Source of the DNA: DAHVFY01 sp040388665
GTDB taxonomy: Bacteria; Chlamydiota; Chlamydiia; Chlamydiales; Rhabdochlamydiaceae
Assembly: GCA_040388665.1 (NCBI GenBank)
Contig: JAZKBL010000012.1
Location: 62,001-126,000, forward strand
Direction: 5' to 3'
DNA: 64,000 nucleotides
Below are positions 24,801 through 34,354 of this stretch, piece after piece. The notes below the pieces were generated by a model, which ran no database searches, had not been told where the DNA came from, and saw only the letters and a program-made list of their open reading frames with translations. Every line of letters starts with the position of its first letter. Position 1 is the first letter of the stretch. The position numbers and the translations under genes are program-made.

Positions 24801-27800
24801 AATGAATATCAAGAGAGGATCTATCTCACTTTTGATGAGGAAAAAAAGGAATTTTATCTTCATCAAAAGTTTACAACGCTTGAGGGTAACATCGCTCTTT
24901 TCACATTAGCAGATAAACCGCCCACAAGCTCTGTCTTTTCATACAAAAATCATCCATGTGTCGATGGCTGCCTTGCAAGCCAAGCGCGTTACTTTGTCAG
25001 AATAGATGATAAAGGCTCTATGGAGGCTGTATGCACAGATCTTAGCGGAAAAGAAATTTTGGCGCGCATGGATAGCACAAAAATTTATCCGGCTAATGCA
25101 GATCGCTCTTTACATCTTATGACCAATTTATCTGCCCCTCCACCCATTTGCACACGCATTTTTCCTCTTTATGGCCAAAAAGAAACCCTTTGCTACAAAA
25201 ATGAACATCATGAAATCGTAAAAATTAGCATCCCCAAATATGACCTTCACTTCACAAGAGATCTTTTAAGAACAGAACAGTGGTACTGTTCTAAGCTCCC
25301 CGGATATTTTCTTGATGAAAATGATCAACATCCAACTCTTGAACCTCATAGTCATTACCTGCGGCTAAAAAGTAAAACAGGATCTGGCATCATTCTAACA
25401 TTCGATCATCTGCTTCCCCACGAACGCTCCATCATCCCTCCAGAGGATCCTTGCCTAATGAAATCCAAGGCAATCCCAAGACAACATCCTCGCCTCTTAA
25501 TTTATCCACTAGATAGCACAGGTAAAATTAAACCTTCTCAAGAGGTTTATGAAAGTCTTTATCTTATCTATCTTACGCTTATGAAAAAGGACTACACAGA
25601 AGCGCAGGAGCTCATTTTAAAGTTAAAACGATTAGGAAAGGAATGGGGTGAGGAGGAATGCAACCTCTTTAACTTGTTTAACCCTCAGCAGATCACACAA
25701 AAAGATCGAGATTTTCATCCGGCAGCAGCAGCGCTTCGTTTGCAGCTTAAGATCATAGAACATGCTTCGGTTAATGAAATGAAGCTATCGGAAAACCAAC
25801 TGCTTTGGCTAAAAAAGGATTATCTTAACTACATCGATCAGTGGAATAACACCATGCTCTACCGACTTTCTGAACAGGATGAAAAAATCCTTTTACGACT
25901 TATCAGCACTAAAAACGAGCTCGAATGTTTACAACTGTCTCAACGCGAAAATAAATATGCAGAGCTCAAAGAAACACCTCTTTATCATCAAACTAAAATC
26001 ACTCCCTCTAAAAATAAATCACAGAAAACAGATGGCTTTACTTGGCTTAACCTCGAGCGCTTTCAAACAATGAAAACCCATCTTTTAAACCCCTTGCCCA
26101 TTACCTCTCATTTAAGACCAGGACCTAACTTCACCCTTAATTTTCTTTACTACTACAACTTATTATACGGTTCTGAAGCCCACGAAAAACAAGAGGTCAT
26201 CAGGATTTTACAATGCTGCGCTCATGATCCTCATCCAGAATCTCAAGATGTCAGACAAATACTCTTAGAGCTCATTAAAAATCCTAGTAAAATGCCAGAA
26301 CTACAAAAAATCATCGCTACCGCAGAAAAAGACATAAAAAAACTTCCGCAATTTTTAAAAGATCTTTTGCCTGGGGGAGCTTCTAAAGCATCAAGTTTTT
26401 CTGAAGTATTTCTTACAAGAACAAGGAATAACACGTGGACTATCAAACAGCCTCTTGAACCAACGCTCCCATGCAGCCTATCAAAAATACCACAACGATC
26501 TCATCTTATATGTGAAAAAGAAAAACTTCCTAAAATCCTTATCAACAAAGGGTGTTTACTACAACAAGACAACAATGCAGCAAATAAGCAAAAGATAGAA
26601 AATCTTCAAAATTTAAAAGTCGTCTTCTCCTCTATTCCCACGGATAGTCCCTGTGTCAAAAGAGCAAGCAATAGACTCATCGAAGGGATTGAAGAAATGC
26701 AAGAAGACCTGTCCTCAGAAAAAGCACAAATTTCCTACCATATCAATTTAGATAAAAAAAGTAGAAAGGAGTTATTTAAGCAGCTCACACTTCATCATGA
26801 AATCCAAAAAACAGAAATGATCCTATACAAAAAAAAGATTTACGAATCCTTTGAAATAGATTCCCCTCTCTTAAAAGCAGAACAACTCGGAGGATTGCTC
26901 CCAAGCCTTAAATTCCGCGAGATTCTGCTTGCTGTTATTAATGATGATGCTACGCAGATTCATAAAGCCCTTCCGACCAAAATACCTAGCCTACTTACAA
27001 GACAGGTTACACGCTATCTTCTCGCCGCAACACAAAAGCAGCACTATGAACGCGCTCTCAAAAACTTGGAAGATCTCAATCAAGCCATGAGCGATGGAGA
27101 AAAGACAAATACAGCTGACAACAAACTTGTTCACTCTCTTCTTGCCAAAAGAGCTTATACTAAAACAGAAGACTTATACGCTCTTTTCTTTGAATATGCT
27201 TCAAACATCCGGTTGCGCAAAGAGCAGTATACAGCTTATCAAGAACTTTCTAAAACAGATCATCTAGAAAATATCCAATTGGAAGCGCCTACAGGTTTTG
27301 GAAAATCCTCTACTGTCATTGCTCTTTGGTTATTAAAGATAAGCCATGTACACAAAACAGCGCTCATGACGCTACCTCCTGCACTACTGCCAAGTGTCCT
27401 AGCGCAGCTTTACTCGATTCTTGGCACTCATTTTGACAAATCATTTTTCGTAATTAAATTTGAAAGAAACCAGGGTAACAATTTTGCATTCCTAAAAAAG
27501 CTGAATACGCAGTTAGATGATGCTCAACGTAAAAATAAAATCCTTCTCATCTCCATCGATCACCTGCATCGCTTGACAACTCTTCAACTCAAACAAAATT
27601 TACATGAATATGGTGATTTAAGTATATTAAGAGAACTCGTCCTTTTGCGTAAAACTCTAAAATTTGAAATTTCAAGCTTTGTCGATGAATCCAAAGAGTG
27701 TTTTGATGTGAGACACCGCTATGATTATGCAATCGGCGCTCCTATCAAAATTTCTCAAAACGAATGTCAAAAAACAGACTTGATCTATAACATGCTCCTC

Positions 27801-30251
27801 ACAGAAGAAATTCTAGAACAATTCAATTTTGAGTTTCTTCCAGAATTTTTTGATCTTAAGAAAAAAAGTATCACCATAAAAAACTATACAAAAAAACTGC
27901 TCCCTCTCCTTGCAAGTAAAGCAATTAACATACTGCAGCTTCCAGAAGAGATCGCTCAAATCGCTCTACAAGACCTTAAAGAAATTAAGCTTACTGACGC
28001 TGATCGATTACGTCTTAATACATTTTTAGATCAACATCCTTTAATTAAAAAAGAGTACAGGCATTTTCACAAACAACTGAACCTCCATCTTAAGAATACT
28101 CTTAACCGCAACTGTGGCGAACATTATGCACTTATACCCGAGGCATCCATTCCACTAGCGCGCCCGATGCGGCATGGTAAAATTAAAAAGAACTCAGAGT
28201 TCTCTACACTTGATGAATTGAAAAATTTCACTGTACAAGCTAACTTAAAAGTTTCTCTAAAACAATCTCAAGTCGCAAATTTCATCTTTCAGCTTGCAGC
28301 ACATCTTATAGATCATGAAAACACCCTTGAACCGTCGGGTATCAACGCTTTTTATCAACTGATTGCCCATCAATTAAAGCTACCCACGAAACCTAAAAAT
28401 CTCAATGCTGCACACATTTCTACCATCACAGAATTTTTAAACGACAAAAAAAACATCAAGTACAAAATCCAATTCATCACACAAACCATACTTCCGCAGA
28501 TTATTTACTATAATGAAAAAGCATCAAGTGGCTCTTTCCAATTAATCGATGCGATCAAGCAGGTCAATTCCGCATCTGGAACGGTTGATCCCGATGTACT
28601 TCCCCCCTCTGTTCGAACAATAGAAAAAAAATCAGCGCCCATTGGCAATTTATTCGCTCTATGGCAACACTCACAAGAGCGGATCTACATCAATAAAGGA
28701 AGCACACCAAAGGAAATCCTTGAACAGATTATTGATTTAGATCCACATGCACGCGTTATTCCTGATGGAGGAACTCTCACTCGAGGTCTTTCTGAAAAAG
28801 AAATTACAACGACTATTTTAGAAAAAACAAAAAATGCAGAGCCCCCCGTAAACGGTGTGGCCTTTTTCGATGACGAAGGAAAATTATGGGTCCAATCTCG
28901 AAATGGAATGAGCGCAATGGATGGAAGCGATATTCCCTTAAAAGAGCTTTTTATCTTTATTCGTCAAAGTAACTGCCTTGGAGCAGACCTTACTATGCTT
29001 CCGTGTACACGAGCAACAATCACCATCAATCGCTACACCCCCCTTGACTTTCTCATCCAAACAGCTGGTCGCATGAGAGGGCTGCAGCTTGGACAAACAT
29101 GCAGCATTACCTGCACTGAAGAAGATGCACAGGTCATCAAAGATTTTTTAAAAATACCAAAAAAGGCAGATCTTACCCTAACCCATATTTTCCAACACGC
29201 TGCAATTCTTTACGGAGAAATTAAAGGGCTTGATTACTTCTTTACCTTAAACCGTTTTTTAGCAAACGCCTCTGAGCAAATTTTTTGGAACTTTCTTGAT
29301 AAAAACACCCCTGCACAAGCGCGCAGGCTCTCCCTAAGAATGGATAGTCTCCTCGTAAGTTCCACAAGCGAAGAAGATGATGATGACGATGCTATCAGCA
29401 ACTCTGAAATCGATATCTCGTTAGCTGTTGAACACTTGCAAAATAGTTATCGTAAAAAATTAATGACTGTTCAAAAAAATGTTTCTTTTGTCACATTCCC
29501 TATCGATCAAATCTTTGAGGAATTTAATCGTTTCCTCGACTACGACAAATTACCTTCTAAAATCATGATGAAAAGCGCGATGGGAGAAGAATGTAGCGTA
29601 GATATCGATGCAGACACAGATATCGCCGCTGATCAAGAAATGGAGTCACAAGCAGATTCCGAAGCCTCTACAATCACCACCTTTATACCTGCACAACCCG
29701 TTGAGTGGAATGAAGATTACGCAGATAAAAACAATTACAAACAAGCAGAAAGCCAGCTTGGCATTAAAATATTCCATTTTCCTAATGGTCATTTCGTATC
29801 AGATAATGAAGAAACAAATAGACAAGTACGCAAATCTTCAATCCAGTGCCTGATCATGAAAGATCGAGTCACACAAGAGATGCGCTATGCACCTCTTGAT
29901 GCGCAGGATGCACATCTTATCTATAATAGCATGCTCCATAAGGGAGGCTCTATAAAAGCTCCAAGCGACCCTTATCATGACTTTTATCTCATGTCAGGGG
30001 GCAAAATCATCGCGTTTGACGCTGAGTCATCTATTTTAAATAGGAAAGATGCGGCGTTTATAAAAATTTCCATCCTAAACAAAGTCCAACGCGGATTACC
30101 TTTCCTCAACCAAAAAGAGTTAACACTGATTGAAACGCTCCTTAGAGAATATCCCGCGGATAAAATCGCATTCATCAATTTCGTCAAAGAATATCAAGCT
30201 GCCTTTCCCCAATTGAAATCCCTTACAACCTGGCTTCAAAACATGATTTAA
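21867..30251 (+). CDS. giant 2794-residue protein with SF2-helicase-like ATPase core (DUF3638/DUF3645-like)
   Basis: A helicase-like core lies in the C-terminal third: Walker A LEAPTGFGKSST near residue 1807, a DExx box FVDESKECFD near 1937, and an arginine-finger motif QTAGRMRGLQLGQ near 2399. This arrangement resembles the very large DUF3638/DUF3645 proteins. An acidic patch EEDDDDD lies near 2502. The first 1700 residues are helical and unrecognised. There is no signal peptide. The start codon sits in an AT-rich leader with TTAATTAA and no Shine-Dalgarno sequence. One uninterrupted frame of this size implies selection. Role unknown; a secreted effector or a nucleic-acid/protein remodeller are both possible. 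Confidence 0.85.
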   Translation: MINNIIIFNNSINNQLQPSNIEAPEILEQNPILEGYSSSDAAAIIFHLFNAQYINFQSNSKTTSSFLPLSFLIQELETLLDHPKLKEERHNLEELIISYRCSYTVGQWFEHIATNKDAVRGQILDYLKKHGWISIPTGYAAEPSGHRITLYLTLEEKRGKTYVKGKIANLGEGLNNHLEHYIGATKTYYEPWLELDKVPLAKLESTPFFDLLLELQQLTHPDGEKTYYCIEDFYNILLPAWPGMISMTEHPMPATKQRTGDCSLKPYLVELNTKISVKTARFIKLHLTKKSIELLLEHPELTQSLYKTVEETLQKLMRRALKLQKKGDLNEKEIQEYINFTLKSQLALKKIHQDSLSLAKQHTLDFSLVRDLSEEGELIFTQKTPLVLENSVEKIKAEAPVATHWIATLVKDAAKSVNDAMKKSDYNECMRLIIDTFEKLPPATDLYWKTQMTPKVMKGIKTLHQRFHYVTEYKIFKKEEHIYITPTMAIIALKAFAITVASGSMLGLPQDFVHFFAGSLLKRIEEAQNHYRPLTPFQANEYRSSLKILKEASQLDSPTLKITTPQLDQYGIHHSHVVSSQQFETPRDVFNDPYIKFLNTLITEKNEAKFEKFKRPHATREYLAIHHMGLVALNNIGCYSLIDMYELSILFFYLSSGVFDTDSSLTQGRPLLDKKKIPGYVLTVFKEWGIEKSEAQTTREVIEGLFLSAHHRLADPKVLDELLSSDLSNIRSQNELLSLTPKSKKIAPPLFKDLLLGRLYPDLAVPLWIDYLSQHTNTLQAPTLQAFLSLAIFARIPGTDDFVIEKVMRDNSLIKERLFEFLRSRIKKTATEQFLDIHFLYLRVYVHSLLFAKEAGVNLESEISFLKTRLETLLTSKKYSEEARQLIGWQLTALFTYLRAWGDELTDFCNRAYNLVKEIPITTDSEVISQEYRYAEHILSHLDLQQKAKIPSWIISDSKFPYRTITSIKTSEDKLSFINEYQERIYLTFDEEKKEFYLHQKFTTLEGNIALFTLADKPPTSSVFSYKNHPCVDGCLASQARYFVRIDDKGSMEAVCTDLSGKEILARMDSTKIYPANADRSLHLMTNLSAPPPICTRIFPLYGQKETLCYKNEHHEIVKISIPKYDLHFTRDLLRTEQWYCSKLPGYFLDENDQHPTLEPHSHYLRLKSKTGSGIILTFDHLLPHERSIIPPEDPCLMKSKAIPRQHPRLLIYPLDSTGKIKPSQEVYESLYLIYLTLMKKDYTEAQELILKLKRLGKEWGEEECNLFNLFNPQQITQKDRDFHPAAAALRLQLKIIEHASVNEMKLSENQLLWLKKDYLNYIDQWNNTMLYRLSEQDEKILLRLISTKNELECLQLSQRENKYAELKETPLYHQTKITPSKNKSQKTDGFTWLNLERFQTMKTHLLNPLPITSHLRPGPNFTLNFLYYYNLLYGSEAHEKQEVIRILQCCAHDPHPESQDVRQILLELIKNPSKMPELQKIIATAEKDIKKLPQFLKDLLPGGASKASSFSEVFLTRTRNNTWTIKQPLEPTLPCSLSKIPQRSHLICEKEKLPKILINKGCLLQQDNNAANKQKIENLQNLKVVFSSIPTDSPCVKRASNRLIEGIEEMQEDLSSEKAQISYHINLDKKSRKELFKQLTLHHEIQKTEMILYKKKIYESFEIDSPLLKAEQLGGLLPSLKFREILLAVINDDATQIHKALPTKIPSLLTRQVTRYLLAATQKQHYERALKNLEDLNQAMSDGEKTNTADNKLVHSLLAKRAYTKTEDLYALFFEYASNIRLRKEQYTAYQELSKTDHLENIQLEAPTGFGKSSTVIALWLLKISHVHKTALMTLPPALLPSVLAQLYSILGTHFDKSFFVIKFERNQGNNFAFLKKLNTQLDDAQRKNKILLISIDHLHRLTTLQLKQNLHEYGDLSILRELVLLRKTLKFEISSFVDESKECFDVRHRYDYAIGAPIKISQNECQKTDLIYNMLLTEEILEQFNFEFLPEFFDLKKKSITIKNYTKKLLPLLASKAINILQLPEEIAQIALQDLKEIKLTDADRLRLNTFLDQHPLIKKEYRHFHKQLNLHLKNTLNRNCGEHYALIPEASIPLARPMRHGKIKKNSEFSTLDELKNFTVQANLKVSLKQSQVANFIFQLAAHLIDHENTLEPSGINAFYQLIAHQLKLPTKPKNLNAAHISTITEFLNDKKNIKYKIQFITQTILPQIIYYNEKASSGSFQLIDAIKQVNSASGTVDPDVLPPSVRTIEKKSAPIGNLFALWQHSQERIYINKGSTPKEILEQIIDLDPHARVIPDGGTLTRGLSEKEITTTILEKTKNAEPPVNGVAFFDDEGKLWVQSRNGMSAMDGSDIPLKELFIFIRQSNCLGADLTMLPCTRATITINRYTPLDFLIQTAGRMRGLQLGQTCSITCTEEDAQVIKDFLKIPKKADLTLTHIFQHAAILYGEIKGLDYFFTLNRFLANASEQIFWNFLDKNTPAQARRLSLRMDSLLVSSTSEEDDDDDAISNSEIDISLAVEHLQNSYRKKLMTVQKNVSFVTFPIDQIFEEFNRFLDYDKLPSKIMMKSAMGEECSVDIDADTDIAADQEMESQADSEASTITTFIPAQPVEWNEDYADKNNYKQAESQLGIKIFHFPNGHFVSDNEETNRQVRKSSIQCLIMKDRVTQEMRYAPLDAQDAHLIYNSMLHKGGSIKAPSDPYHDFYLMSGGKIIAFDAESSILNRKDAAFIKISILNKVQRGLPFLNQKELTLIETLLREYPADKIAFINFVKEYQAAFPQLKSLTTWLQNMI

Positions 30252-31120
30252 GGCCAGCACTCTTCATAGGAAAAATCAAACTCGTCGGTAAAGCCAACGC
30301 GCGCTTTGTCGAGTCTATATCGAGAACCCGTTACTGCTCTTTGATCAAGAGTGTGCATCTCTTCAGTAGAAAGGACAAAGTCCATAACATTCAGGTTTTC
30401 TTGCATATGGCGCGCATCTTTGCTCCCTGGAAGAGGGATGCACCCATGCTGAACAATCCATCTAAGCGCTATCTGACACGCGGTCTTTCCGTGCTTCTTT
30501 CCCATCTCAATCAGAACTTCATCTTCATTCATACGGCCTAAATTTAAAGGCCTCCACGCTTGAATGCCAATCTTGCATTCTTTACAAAATGCAAGCAGCT
30601 CTTTGTCATAAAAGTAAGGGTGCATTTCTACTTGAATCCACGTGATAGAAACTCCCACCTCTAATGCTTTTTTTAAATGATTAACAGTAACATTGCTTAG
30701 ACCAATGTGGCGGACTTTTTTCTCTTGGACAAGTCCCCTCATTGCTGTGAGCGTTTCTTTGATAGGGATCTGGCTATTGGGCCAATGCAGCAAATAAGCA
30801 TCAAGGTAATCCGTTTGCAGCAGCTGCTGCGTCTCTTGCAAGTCTTTACGTAAATTTTCCTTAGCCTGCATATCATGCCACACTTTTGAAATGATATAGA
30901 GCTGGCTACGATCTAATTTCTTTAAACCCTGGGCCATCCCTTCAAAGTTGTTATAGTAGGTAGCCGTATCAATGATCCGGTAGCCAATATTAGCAGCTTC
31001 AATTAACGCCTTAGCACAAATTTCGCCAGTTAAACGATAGGTTCCAAGCCCTACCATCGGGTACTCTTTTCCTTCAATCCGGCATTTACCTCTCTCAATA
31101 TCAAGTTCTACCATCATCAC
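30248..31120 (-). CDS. aldo/keto reductase
   Basis: A TIM-barrel NADPH-dependent carbonyl reductase. The catalytic tetrad is visible: Asp in IIDTATYYNN, Tyr in the same motif, Lys in ISKVW and His in YLLHWPNS. The NADPH-binding end (LPGSKDARHMQEN) is present. 290 residues is normal. It is of the type that reduces methylglyoxal or 2,5-diketogluconate-like substrates. The stop overlaps the giant gene's stop by four bases on the other strand. Confidence 0.93.
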   Translation of the reverse strand: MMMVELDIERGKCRIEGKEYPMVGLGTYRLTGEICAKALIEAANIGYRIIDTATYYNNFEGMAQGLKKLDRSQLYIISKVWHDMQAKENLRKDLQETQQLLQTDYLDAYLLHWPNSQIPIKETLTAMRGLVQEKKVRHIGLSNVTVNHLKKALEVGVSITWIQVEMHPYFYDKELLAFCKECKIGIQAWRPLNLGRMNEDEVLIEMGKKHGKTACQIALRWIVQHGCIPLPGSKDARHMQENLNVMDFVLSTEEMHTLDQRAVTGSRYRLDKARVGFTDEFDFSYEECWP

Positions 31121-31173
31121 TCCCCTATCATTTCACTTGTATATAGCCAAAAGTCTAATGTATAGGGACTATT

Positions 31174-32388
31174 ATGACCAGTAGACAAAAACGCCCCCAT
31201 CTTTCATTTACCGTTCTTTATATTGGAGCATTTTTAGATTGGATGAGCTATGGACTTGTCTATCCTCTTTTTTCCCTCATGATCTTTCACCACGATCCGC
31301 TCTTCCTTGCTGCAGCATCGAATGCTACACGAGCCGCCTGGCTTGGAATTTTAATGGCCGCAAGCCCTTTTGGGCAATTTTTTGCTGCGCCTATCTTAGG
31401 AATACTGTCTGATCGGTTTGGACGAAGACCTATTTTACAACTCTCCTATCTCCTAATCATTACCGGCTATCTTCTTTCTGCTTTAGGAATCTGGGAACAT
31501 AGTTTCCTCTTTCTTATTTTAGGTCGTCTTACAACCGGTATTGGAGCTGGCAATATTTCTGTCATCAATGCTGCTATTGCCGACTTAAGCGATCCTGACA
31601 AAAAAGCTAGCAATTTTGCTCTTTTAGCGATGATAAGCGGTCTTGGCTTTACAGCAGGACCCTATATTGGTGGAAAATTATCTATGTTGAGTTTTGATAC
31701 TCCCTTTATTTTATCAGGAATTCTCACCCTTGTAACATTCCTTTTTTTCAATCTCGTATTTGCGGAAACCCATTCTAAAAAAGAAAAAACTGCAAGTAGT
31801 TTCATGCCTCAATTATTTCGTTTTATGCACCTGCATTCCTTTAGTAAGTTTCGCATTCTATTTTCTACATTTTTTATTTTTTGTTTCGGATGGTCATTCT
31901 ATTGGGAATTCATCCCTGTAACGTGGATCAAAATTTATGGACAAGAAGCAGAACAAATCGGCAATTTCTATGCTTATGGATCCGCTTTTTATGTATTAAG
32001 CAGCGGTCTTCTCATCAGGCCAATCATCAAAAGATTCAATCCCAGAGCAATCCTTGCTTGCGCATGGTTGGCTCTTGGAATCTGCTTTATTCTTCTTTTT
32101 CATGCAAAAATTGATGCCTATTGGGTCTATATCCCCATTCAACAATTCTTTGTTGCGCTCATCTTTCCTGTCGGAATAGCCATCGTATCTAATGCAGCAA
32201 CAGAAAAACACCAAGGAGAGGTTTTAGGCACTTTCCAATCCCTACAATCTTTTGCCTTTGCCATCACACCATTAATCAGCGGCATTTTATTAGATTTTAC
32301 TTATCACATGCCCCTAATCATAGGAAGCATCACAATGCTGCTCGCAAGTTTCATTCTTTTCATGAAGTACCGAAGTCGTTATATATAA
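31174..32388 (+). CDS. MFS transporter, TetA-like drug/H+ antiporter family
   Basis: 404 residues and twelve membrane helices. Motif A between helices 2 and 3 is GILSDRFGRRPIL, and the antiporter motif region GLGFTAGPYIGG in helix 5 indicates export. The closest general type is the TetA/Bcr-like 12-TM antiporters. It is divergent from the aldo/keto reductase with 53 bases between. A DUF378 gene follows by 14 bases. Confidence 0.9.
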   Translation: MTSRQKRPHLSFTVLYIGAFLDWMSYGLVYPLFSLMIFHHDPLFLAAASNATRAAWLGILMAASPFGQFFAAPILGILSDRFGRRPILQLSYLLIITGYLLSALGIWEHSFLFLILGRLTTGIGAGNISVINAAIADLSDPDKKASNFALLAMISGLGFTAGPYIGGKLSMLSFDTPFILSGILTLVTFLFFNLVFAETHSKKEKTASSFMPQLFRFMHLHSFSKFRILFSTFFIFCFGWSFYWEFIPVTWIKIYGQEAEQIGNFYAYGSAFYVLSSGLLIRPIIKRFNPRAILACAWLALGICFILLFHAKIDAYWVYIPIQQFFVALIFPVGIAIVSNAATEKHQGEVLGTFQSLQSFAFAITPLISGILLDFTYHMPLIIGSITMLLASFILFMKYRSRYI

Positions 32389-32402
32389 GTAAAGGAGAGT
32401 CT

Positions 32403-32603
32403 ATGAAAATTACAAATGCTATTGCAACAATTCTACTTCTCTTTGGAGGTTTAAATTGGGGACTTGTAGGGGTGGCTGACTTTAACGTCATCATGTGGGT
32501 CTTTATTGCCATGCCGTTAGTTCAGCATATTATCTATATTGCAATCGGTCTTGCTGCAATCTGGAAAATCATTTTCTACAAAAATGGGATCGCAACAAGA
32601 TAA
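32403..32603 (+). CDS. DUF378 small membrane protein
   Basis: 66 residues, two helices, with the family hallmark GGLNWGLVGVADFNV. AAAGGAG precedes the ATG at 32403. Function unknown. Its 3' end overlaps the convergent Cache-domain gene by 28 bases. Confidence 0.88.
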   Translation: MKITNAIATILLLFGGLNWGLVGVADFNVIMWVFIAMPLVQHIIYIAIGLAAIWKIIFYKNGIATR

Positions 32604-33073
32604 GCGCCAATGACTCTACCTTGTCTATCTCGAAATACATCATAATCGGCCATGTATTCCTTTCCGCCTAAAGTGATTTTGTCCGTATAGCGCAGCTCGC
32701 CTATAAGTCGTTTATAAGCTGGATGCGCGTGATCTAGAATCGTCCCGGCCTCTTCACCAACCTCTGTTGTCATCAGCCTAATGAACTCATTTTCTGATTT
32801 AACAAAAAGCGTAGCGACCGAGTGCGTCTGTGCAGCAAAGCTGTCTATAAGAGAAATGGGCTGTGTTGTAAGAACCCAGTTACCATTTCGGATACTCGGT
32901 ACATGACGCCCATCGATTTTCTCTTGATTTTCATGATCAAGCGAAAATATTCCAGGCAAATTATTCATCAGCTCTTTACCAAGAGCCTTTGCGTCCGATG
33001 GCCTAGGTTCTTCTGTATTAGCAAATACAAAACCACCCATGGCACACAAGAAAAAAAGAAAAACCAATTTCAT
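32576..33073 (-). CDS. stand-alone exported Cache 3/Cache 2 sensor domain
   Basis: A signal peptide (MKLVFLFFLCAMGGFVFA) is followed by one extracytoplasmic ligand-binding domain: ATLFVKSENEFIRLMTT, then GTILDHAHPAY and YMADYDVFRDRQGRVIGAYLV. These are the hallmarks of the sCache3-2 domain of chemoreceptors and kinases. There is no transmembrane relay, HAMP, kinase or methyl-accepting domain, so it ends after the sensor. It would bind a small ligand in the periplasm, perhaps as a partner of another protein. Confidence 0.75.
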   Translation of the reverse strand: MKLVFLFFLCAMGGFVFANTEEPRPSDAKALGKELMNNLPGIFSLDHENQEKIDGRHVPSIRNGNWVLTTQPISLIDSFAAQTHSVATLFVKSENEFIRLMTTEVGEEAGTILDHAHPAYKRLIGELRYTDKITLGGKEYMADYDVFRDRQGRVIGAYLVAIPFL

Positions 33074-33085
33074 ATACCCCACCTT

Positions 33086-33107
33086 TATACCCATTCATTT
33101 CGGTATA
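33086..33107. repeat. fragment of the TATACC palindromic repeat
   Basis: TATACC...GGTATA with the internal ATTCATTTCGG, matching the minus-strand form of the element at 18443. It lies in the leader of the Cache gene. Confidence 0.45.
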
Positions 33108-33153
33108 CAAGTGAGGTATACTAAACCTGATCATTTCCCTTCAAGCTATGAAA

Positions 33154-33492
33154 CTAATTACCGTTACTGTTATCCGAAACAGTCATTTTCATGTTAACGC
33201 CTACAACTCCATCAACGCTTTTAGCGATCGCAACAATACGATCTCTATCTGCAGCAGTTGGAACTGTCCCCTCTAGAGTTACAATACCATTTGTTGTCGT
33301 TACAGATACCAATCGAGCTGAAGCAGAAAGCTCTGTATCAGCAATGATCTTAGCTTTTACTTTTGTTGTAATCGACCAATCCGCAGGAGCTTCTTGGTCC
33401 TGCACAATAACTGTTGTATTGTTGGTTTGACTATCAGCATTGCATGCAAAACATAATGCACAGAACACAGGAATTAATAATAGATTTCTCAT
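33154..33492 (-). CDS. BON-domain exported protein
   Basis: A signal peptide (MRNLLLIPVFCALCFACNA) is followed by one BON domain: SITTKVKAKIIADTELSA, then VTTTNGIVTLEGTVPT and VDGVVGVNMKM. BON domains bind membranes or polymers, as in OsmY-like periplasmic proteins. The ATG at 33492 has AGGGG six bases upstream. The leader beyond is AT-rich. Confidence 0.88.
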   Translation of the reverse strand: MRNLLLIPVFCALCFACNADSQTNNTTVIVQDQEAPADWSITTKVKAKIIADTELSASARLVSVTTTNGIVTLEGTVPTAADRDRIVAIAKSVDGVVGVNMKMTVSDNSNGN

Positions 33493-33686
33493 AATACCCC
33501 TAAATTTATTCACCCTATAACTGTATAGTAACAAACAACACAAACTATGTAAACAATATAATTTAATTTTTTATTACAAATTAATTACAAATCCAACAAA
33601 CTGTATTTATCTAAATAACTTTAAATAAAACACTTAAATGCTATCACTGCATATGAAAATTCATCCAACCATCCGCTTAACTTCTC

Positions 33687-34262
33687 TCACATGTTTTTAA
33701 GAAACTTTTCCAATTCTTGCTGAAAATTCTCTTGTAGATTCTCTACAGCAATAATTGTTTCAGGAAAATCACTACCATCGATTTGCTCGGTAAGATTCAA
33801 TACTATGCTTCTAGACTCGTGTGTTAACCCTTGATGCCAGCTTAAATCAGCAAAATACTGTTGTGGAACAGCACGTCCTTCTAGATTAATTCCGCATTTT
33901 TTTAAAGACTCGTCAAAAAAACCTTGAGGTTTACCTTCTATAAAAATTGCAAAGCGTATCCCTTGCTCAAAAAAGTTAAGCGGTATAGCAAAAGCTTCTT
34001 CTAGATCATCTGTGATTGCATTTAATGTGTGGAGTGATAAAGACGCTACTTCTTGCTCTGAAAACAATGATTTATTTTCTGCAGCAGGCCCCAATTTATT
34101 CAGAATGCTCTGTGAAATTTCTACTCCTATAAATTCAATTTCCTCTGCAGTGATACTTCTGATTTCTTCCTGCACTTCTTCTGGAGACATGGGAATTATC
34201 TGAGACGGATTTGGAACGCCTGAAAAAGGAAATTCAATTGAAGGAAAATTAGCAGCTGACAT
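33687..34262 (-). CDS. hypothetical protein, effector-like
   Basis: 191 residues, acidic, no signal peptide or membrane segment and no recognised domain. The N-terminal 30 residues are rich in Pro, Ser and Asn (SIEFPFSGVPNPSQIIP), a composition often seen in secreted effectors. The rest is helical with FPETIIAVENLQENFQQELE at the C-terminus. AGAGGAATT precedes the ATG. No neighbours suggest a role. Confidence 0.55.
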   Translation of the reverse strand: MSAANFPSIEFPFSGVPNPSQIIPMSPEEVQEEIRSITAEEIEFIGVEISQSILNKLGPAAENKSLFSEQEVASLSLHTLNAITDDLEEAFAIPLNFFEQGIRFAIFIEGKPQGFFDESLKKCGINLEGRAVPQQYFADLSWHQGLTHESRSIVLNLTEQIDGSDFPETIIAVENLQENFQQELEKFLKNM

Positions 34263-34354
34263 AAAAAATTCCTCTGATATGGTTTGTAGATGGATATTTT
34301 AATTTTTTTCGTAATTTGGCACAATCTACAACATTCCTCAACCCCAAGATTAAT

